NCBI GenBank assembly: GCA_947044365.1
Contig: OX345640.1
Coordinates: 3,274,001 to 3,338,000 of the forward strand
Direction: 5' to 3'
Length of the DNA stretch: 64,000 nucleotides
Source of the DNA: Petrosia ficiformis
Taxonomy: Eukaryota > Porifera > Demospongiae > Haplosclerida > Petrosiidae
Part shown: positions 58,545-64,000 of the stretch, one piece after another
Layout: the number at the start of each line of letters is the position of its first letter
How positions within the stretch are numbered: position 1 is the first letter of the stretch
Program-made: the position numbers and the translations under genes
Notes under the pieces: model-generated
Told to the model about the DNA's origin: nothing
The model's input: only the letters and a program-made list of their open reading frames with translations
The model's database searches: none

Positions 58545-60345
58545 ATCCCACATGATATTACAGTTGAAGCTGTCGGGGATTGTCAAAGAATTATTAGGAC
58601 TCCATAATTATGATGGAGTTATGTGGTGTAAAGGGTTCACTACCCAACGATAGTATATAAATATAGCGATGACAGCTTCCCTGAGCAGTATATAGAACTT
58701 GCTTGTGAATAGAAGCTGTTATCTGACAAATATTTAATTGCTGCCATTCTCTACAATTGGAATGCTGTAGTACTTAAAGATTTTTATGGCCCGTAGGGCC
58801 ATCCCTATAATTGCTTTCCACGGGGTTTAATGTATATATTATATATATAATTATATATTATATATTATATTCTTGTGTCACTTGCGCGACTATGCGTTGT
58901 ATACGTAGTTAAGGAAGTTGCGTCATTCCCGGGGGCTCGGTCAATTAATGGGCGTGGCGCGTAAAAGAACGCGCGTTTGAGCTACAGACCAAGATTCAGA
59001 AAGGATGTAAAACTGCCAATAACTGTTGTATATAGCAGAGAAACAGTATAGATATTATGCAAGTATCTTTAACAAGTAAGTATGATAAGTTGTTGAGTTT
59101 CAGACACGAGGAAGTCATCATTTAGAACCTTGAAGGAGTACCTCAGTCAGTTCATCAGACATCTGTGTATTTAGACTGCAATTAGGCTTACACTTACGTC
59201 TTCAGGAGTACACAGAAAGGTAGAGACACTAGTGCCATCAGCAATGCTTAATACATAGTCATCACAAAGCAAATATAGGGATGTTTTTTCTCCATATACA
59301 CTTATATAATTATAATTATATTTATATTTATAATAATATTATTATTATATATAACTTTTTTCACAATCAATTTTATTATTAATAACATTATTTAATGTCA
59401 CAAACTTGCTTAATCAACTGGTCAGGAAATAAATCCTAACATTTTGTTCTCTTATGAAGAGAATGTTAATGAAAATTCCTATTGTTTCTATTGATTGATT
59501 GATACATGTTCTTACCACCTTGTTGAGTGTAATAATACATGCGATCAGTAATATAGTAAATGTACCTCATGTAGTGTTGTTTAGTTTCATATTTGAGGTG
59601 GTGTTTTAGTTATAGTTAACTAAAATTTCTTAATTTCAATGATGCTGTAGTAATAATTAACTAATATTTTCAATTATATTTATGGCCCGTAGGGCCATCC
59701 CTATGATTGCTTTCCCACGGGTTCGATGTATGTTTATATTATATATAATATGTTTGTGTCACCTACGCGAGTATGCGTAGTTAAGGAAGTTACATCATTC
59801 CCGGGGGCTCGGTCAATTAATGGGCGTGGCGCGTAAAAGAACGCGCGATCAAGTCTACACACCAGCAGAAAGAAAGCTGTGTGGAACTAATAGCTAGCTA
59901 TTCTGCCTGACATATATTCCTAAAGTTCTACAAGGTCCTTTGAAAGGTCAGGAGAGTAGATAATCAAAATAATAACTATAATAAGCTGTTGTCTTTCATG
60001 CTTGATAGTCAGCCATGATTACTGAATGCTGGACACCACATAGGGATACTTTTATAAATTTGTAAAGCAATCATAGGGATGTTTTTTTTTCTCTATATAC
60101 ACTTGTTTTTATATAACAACAGAGCCTGAAACAAAACACAAGCAAATAATTATTCCCCCAATGAACCTCCATTGATACAGGTGATACAACCTAAGGACCA
60201 TTTTTTGTAGCTACCATGTTTGCAAGTGCTATGACAGCTGTTGCAATTGCATCTTGTTTCATGATTGGTATCTCTTTCTAACAAGTAACCATGCTTCGAG
60301 TATATACATATCTAATTAGGTAATTTGCAATTGGATTTGTCCAAT
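58545..60345 (-). pseudogene. Highly decayed arrestin relic, right copy, split by an insertion
   Basis: 58,545-58,786 matches 50,090-50,330 (CCACATGATATTACAGTTGA; ACTTGCTTGTGAATAGAAGC). 60,122-60,345 continues the same gene (GAGCCTGAAACAAAACAC; CCATTGATACAGGTGATACA). The 1.3 kb between them is an inserted repeat block. Decayed beyond any frame. Confidence 0.75.
58787..60110 (+). mobile_element. Composite insertion bounded by two GGCCCGTAGGGCC elements
   Basis: Two related elements, 58,787-59,310 and 59,681-60,110. Each starts GGCCCGTAGGGCCATCCCTA (itself a palindrome) with ATTGCTTTCC and ends with AAGCAA(A/T)(A/C)ATAGGGATG, so CATCCCTAT.ATTGCTTT forms a terminal inverted repeat. Both carry ATTCCCGGGGGCTCGGTCAA and GGGCGTGGCGCGTAAAAGAA. 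The block is flanked by TTTTTAT on both sides (58,780s and ~60,100), a possible target duplication. 59,311-59,680 between them is AT-rich without a gene. Confidence 0.7.
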
Positions 60346-60349
60346 CGGA

Positions 60350-60790
60350 GTGAGAAGTCATACATAGCTATCACTGAGATGTATTTATCTCACAGTGCTG
60401 GAAACTTAAGGTATTGACTCTACATAATTTTAATGTGTAGGATACAGAATTAAAATAAAATAAAATAAAATAAGATGAAGATACAAAGTTTTACAGAACA
60501 AATAAATTATGTCGAAAGGTTGTTCTTGGTCACACCCAATCCTATGCTGGCATCAGGCACACAATGGAAAATAGAGTGGCTTCCTCTGATGTACATTATT
60601 GCTGATCGGAGCAGTGAGAATCCCAGTTTGCACTACATATGATCAGTTGTATTGTAATTTGCATGTAATTTTTAGGAACACCATCTATATCTATACTCAG
60701 TTATGACTGTCCCCTTCCATCATGTCAGGAAAAGTAAAACACTTTATATAACTATCATTGGTTTTATGCATGCAATATTTTTGTGACGAG
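60350..60790. other. Gene-free stretch
   Basis: Contains a short AAAAT repeat (~60,440-60,470) and a weak match to the 26,580-26,700 repeat near 60,640-60,730. No gene seen. Confidence 0.5.
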
Positions 60791-60793
60791 TCT

Positions 60794-62970
60794 CTGTCCG
60801 ATGTCAGACCACACTGGATGGTCAGTAGTCACATCTTACATGTGCAAATGGTATGATTAATATATTAATTGAGAATACAACAAAATATCAACACTACATG
60901 TCTAATTTGATTTGCTGTATACATCATGTTATTAATATTTTGGTGTCAAATGGTTCATTTGATGTGTTAACTGTTCCACCTCTGAAGATACTTTATCTAT
61001 TTTCTGACTGATAGTAGTCAATGCTAGTACCATTTGGTTCTGTAAAATGTAAATTGCGTTTGTCATTGAATGTGACCTGCTCTGGTATTTTAATTCCACA
61101 TGTTTAAAAGTTCATTAGTAAACCTGTTATAGCAAATTATACAAATATCAGAATAGTGTGGTTTAAAGTAAAGACATTGCTTAGAACAAAAGCACTGGAG
61201 CTGGTCACTTATGAAGCAATTATGTAATTTAATGTGTGATCACTGTGATATGATGCACTACATGTATGTAATATATTATTACATCTAGTGTTGTTGTAAT
61301 TATTAATTTAGTGTTGTTGTAGTTATATTTGGTACACTTTTAGTTTTAGCACAGATTATTAGGCTTACAAAAATGGTTTTAGTTTTCATTACTGGTGCCA
61401 TTTTCATTTTAGTTAGTAATAGCTATTGTAGTAGACCTGTAGACCCATCATTTGGTTAACTAAAAGTTCCTTACTAAAAGTGCCGTTAGTCATAGTTAAC
61501 TAAACAACATACTAAATTTCCAGGTTCCAAGCAACAATACATGTAGCTAGCATTATAGTATATGGTAATTCGTATACAACATATCGGTCTTACCCGAAGT
61601 ATTGCAAACTCTCTTAACATCAAAATACTTAAATTTTTTGCATCATGATGGGTCGAATCACTGGAAAATAAAATAACGAGGGTAATAATTATTCAGTAGA
61701 ATGGATAATTATTTCGGGTTGTTTTGGAGGCCACCCTTTGCCCATTCTATGTGCTTCCCTACTTGTACTCCTATCCTTCTGCTAATGCAATAATTAATGG
61801 ACATTCTTAGGTGTCAAAGATCAAACATATTTATGAATCACATGCAAGGAATATACGTGTATCCATGTGTATGTTTGGGCGTGTGGTTTCTAATAGTGTT
61901 GTACCTACATTGTATACTAGGTTTTGCCTATAATTCAAATACAGATATTATAGGCAACTAAAACCGCCTATACCTATATACACTGCAAAAAAAAAACAGT
62001 TAAAACAACTAATTTAGTGGTTAGTACATTTGCAAGGATTTAACAATTAGTTGATTGTTCGGAATACATGTACATACATCTAATGCCACAGATACTTTGT
62101 ACCAATTATATTCAATTATAGTTGAATCACTATAATTTTAGGGGGGTGCTGTCTACTCAAGTATCATGTCAAAGATTTAGTATAATTTATACTAAAGTAC
62201 ATGTAATTGTATATGGCCATCAAAAAGATTTGTAAACCAGTAATTTAATTTATGTAGCCACAACATCCTTTATGACAATTGACAAACTAATTGAGATTCA
62301 TGCTATTCCTTGCAACTGTACTAACCAAAGTGTTATTTTAATGTTTTTTTTGCAGTGTACCTATATATACCTGTGTTCACTCTTTTTTCTAGTATACATG
62401 TATGTTCATGTGCATCACTAAATTTTAGCAATGCTCTATATAGCCATTTCTGTTGGTAAATGAAACTCACAAACTACTAGAAAAGATGGAACGAAATAGC
62501 TCAAAAAATATTTATGATTCTGACTGTTGTAACAATCTTTTCCTACAGTAAAACAGTACCATAAAGTTGGTCTGTAAAGTATCTGTATATATATATATAT
62601 ATATTTACCTATACCAGTATAGGTACAACACTTGTTTCTTATTAGTTAATTATATGCCCTTTAAACATTAGGAGAGGACATTAGTAGTTTATTGGATATG
62701 TTCTTAGCATTCAATACTAACTATTTACATGTAAATCATGAGGCTTCTTGCTCTGCTACAGTAAATACGCAAGCTTCACTGAGATCCAATCTGAACTGGT
62801 GCCTACATGATAATAACATCAGTGTTTAGTACATAGGTATGATATTAACAGATATCTCATTTGCAGATAGTTGTTCCACTTCTCTTACATAATTTCCTCT
62901 TGAGTTTCTGTCATTAAATTTTCTAAATACTGGATTTGAATTGCAGGTAATGCGCTATTGACCGAACAAG
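60794..62970 (-). repeat. Segmental duplication 2, copy b (partner 50,366-53,530)
   Basis: Collinear with copy a. Lacks the palindromic array and retains intact exons. A ~230-bp stretch at ~62,460-62,705 is present only here. Confidence 0.85.
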
Positions 62971-63385
62971 GATTAGCAGTGCTGACAATAGTTGTATCTG
63001 TTGTGGGAGATGTTAGTAATGGTGATGGCTGCACGAGAGAGGATGAAGGTATTGTAGTTGTCACTATGGGTGGATGAGGAAGCAGAAGAGTTAATGGATT
63101 CTGTTGAGTAGTAAGCTGTGAAATGGAATAAAATATATACAGAAAACGTTATGGGTCCCTGATAGTAACTAGATGGATAGATATACCAAGTGACAGAAAG
63201 AGACAGTAGAATAAACTCATAAACTAATAGCTTACTGGAGTACTTTGAATTTCAGGTGGTTCAAGATGAGATCTAACTGAAGTACCCATTAATGTTGAAC
63301 CTTCTATTATAGAACCAGTGGGGTTTTCCTTCACAATAACAGTAGAGTCTTGATGTAGTGTGTGTAAGTCAGATACTAGTGGTAC
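60932..63385 (-). CDS. 3' end of an unrecognised multi-exon gene (four exons)
   Basis: Read on the minus strand with GT-AG introns and consistent phases. 63,385-63,236 has 50 codons (acceptor CACCTATAG, donor GTAAGC). 63,115-62,889 has 75 codons plus 2 nt (acceptor TTCCATTTCACAG, donor GTAAGAG). 61,660-61,594 has 1 nt plus 22 codons (acceptor TTATTTTCCAG, donor GTAAGAC). 61,039-60,932 has 35 codons and TAA (acceptor TTTTACAG). The first two exons encode Pro/Ser/Thr-rich sequence (HPPIVTTTIPSSSLVQPSPL). The last two encode a helical region (HHDAKNLSILMLREFAILR, then a coiled-coil-like ISQKIDKVSSEVEQLTHQMN). Upstream exons lie beyond the window. The style suggests a nuclear/regulatory protein, but I recognise no family. 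If the donor at 62,888 is not used, an in-frame TAA at 62,885 would end the protein early. Confidence 0.6.
61981..62357. mobile_element. TA-MITE, 377 bp, in an intron
   Basis: CACTGCAAAAAAAAAACAGT at the left, TTTTTTTTGCAGTG at the right, TA on both sides (61,979 and 62,358). It lies in the 1.2-kb intron between the second and third exons of the minus-strand gene. Confidence 0.85.
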
Positions 63386-64000
63386 CTATAGGTGTGGAAA
63401 TAGCATGAGTAAAGTTACTCTTTATATACAATGTAGGTTATACACTTGTTTAGATCCCGGGTGAGAAGCTCGAGGGAAGCTAAATAGCACAAATTCCATA
63501 TACAACATGTAGGTATATATATACTATATACATGTAGGCATTATAAATCATATTTTGCGAATCATAGTGTAAATTGTATTCATAGTTGAATCTGCTGAGT
63601 CATAACATACTTATAGACAAATGTTTGTCTTTAGAAAGTGAACCCACAATCTCCTCAAAGGGAATTATTCATGCTATGCTAGACATACTTCAGTACAAGT
63701 ATATGTTTGGAAATAAGTGAAGCACATATACATGTACAAGTTATAGAGGATTTCATAGAGGATGTTGTGGCTGGCGGCTACATGTATGATGTTACGAGGT
63801 TGCACCAAGCATTAAAAGGTATCCTCACAACTTACTAATTGTTGAATCCTTAAAACTATAATAACAACTAAATTAACTATTTTGTTTTGCAATGTACTAT
63901 GCATTTGTCTAGTTTAAAACCTTGCTGGAAATACTGAACAGTTTTTCAACAAACAATACACAAGCACAGGCGGTTTGACAATGTACTTAAGTACAAGTAC
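63386..64000. other. Probable intron or upstream sequence, no exon identified
   Basis: It should contain the intron upstream of the 63,385 exon. I looked for a minus-strand exon with a phase-0 donor. The candidate near 63,620-63,665 has a GTATGT donor but ends in a stop in the required phase. Nothing else supportable. Confidence 0.4.

Noticed and set aside
63600..63680. Further upstream exon of the minus-strand gene (around 63,620-63,665)
   Set aside because: The GTATGT donor is good, but in the phase required by the next exon the last codon would be a stop.

Overview
This is animal nuclear DNA: AT-rich, with short-exon genes that have GT-AG introns, very dense in repeats. The first gene is a mitochondrial HSP70 (mortalin), and the most frequent gene is an alpha-arrestin (ARRDC type). 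Together with hAT, RTE-like and CR1/L2-like transposons, many small fold-back elements and a truncated DUF6589-like family, this fits an early-branching metazoan. A sponge is my best guess, by inference only; there is no rRNA or species marker.

Layout. 0.1-4.7 kb: the 3' half of mortalin (eight exons, + strand), with a hAT element carrying a perfect 8-bp target duplication in one intron. 5.4-6.5 kb: the first single-exon alpha-arrestin gene (- strand). 6.6-9.1 kb: hairpins and small clusters of a ~60-bp repeat. 9.1-12.6 kb: a decayed RTE-like LINE. 13.8-24.9 kb: an 11-kb modular satellite built from the same ~60-bp repeat, with higher-order repeats of 112, 871 and 1,102 bp. 24.8-30.4 kb and 39.2-43.8 kb: two copies of a segmental duplication, each lying to the right of a satellite array and each holding a truncated arrestin gene head-to-head with a DUF6589-like pseudogene. 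30.4-36 kb: further arrestin copies and fragments, and a CR1/L2-like LINE fragment. 35.9-39.3 kb: a second, more diverged satellite array fused into an arrestin pseudogene. 44-58 kb: more arrestin genes and pseudogenes, a long hairpin element (49.6-49.9 kb), a 1.2-kb palindromic microsatellite (52.0-53.2 kb) and a hAT-like element. 50.4-53.5 kb and 60.8-63.0 kb: a second segmental duplication. The right-hand copy carries the last four exons of an unrecognised minus-strand gene; the left-hand copy is a broken version of it.

The core of the window is a minus-strand cluster of intronless alpha-arrestin genes. Three are full length with a C-terminal PPPY motif (5.4, 47.5 and 56.5 kb). One is nearly intact without the motif (31.3 kb). 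Two are truncated but open (27.9 and 41.4 kb). Three are clear pseudogenes (35.3, 44.1 and 54.3 kb), and there are several shorter relics. Alpha-arrestins are endocytic adaptors that bring NEDD4-family ubiquitin ligases to membrane cargo, so this looks like an expanding and decaying adaptor family. The satellite, the fold-back elements and the duplications appear to have grown and rearranged together with it.

The long open frames inside 13.8-24.9 kb and 52.0-53.2 kb come from stop-free repeat units and are not annotated as genes.
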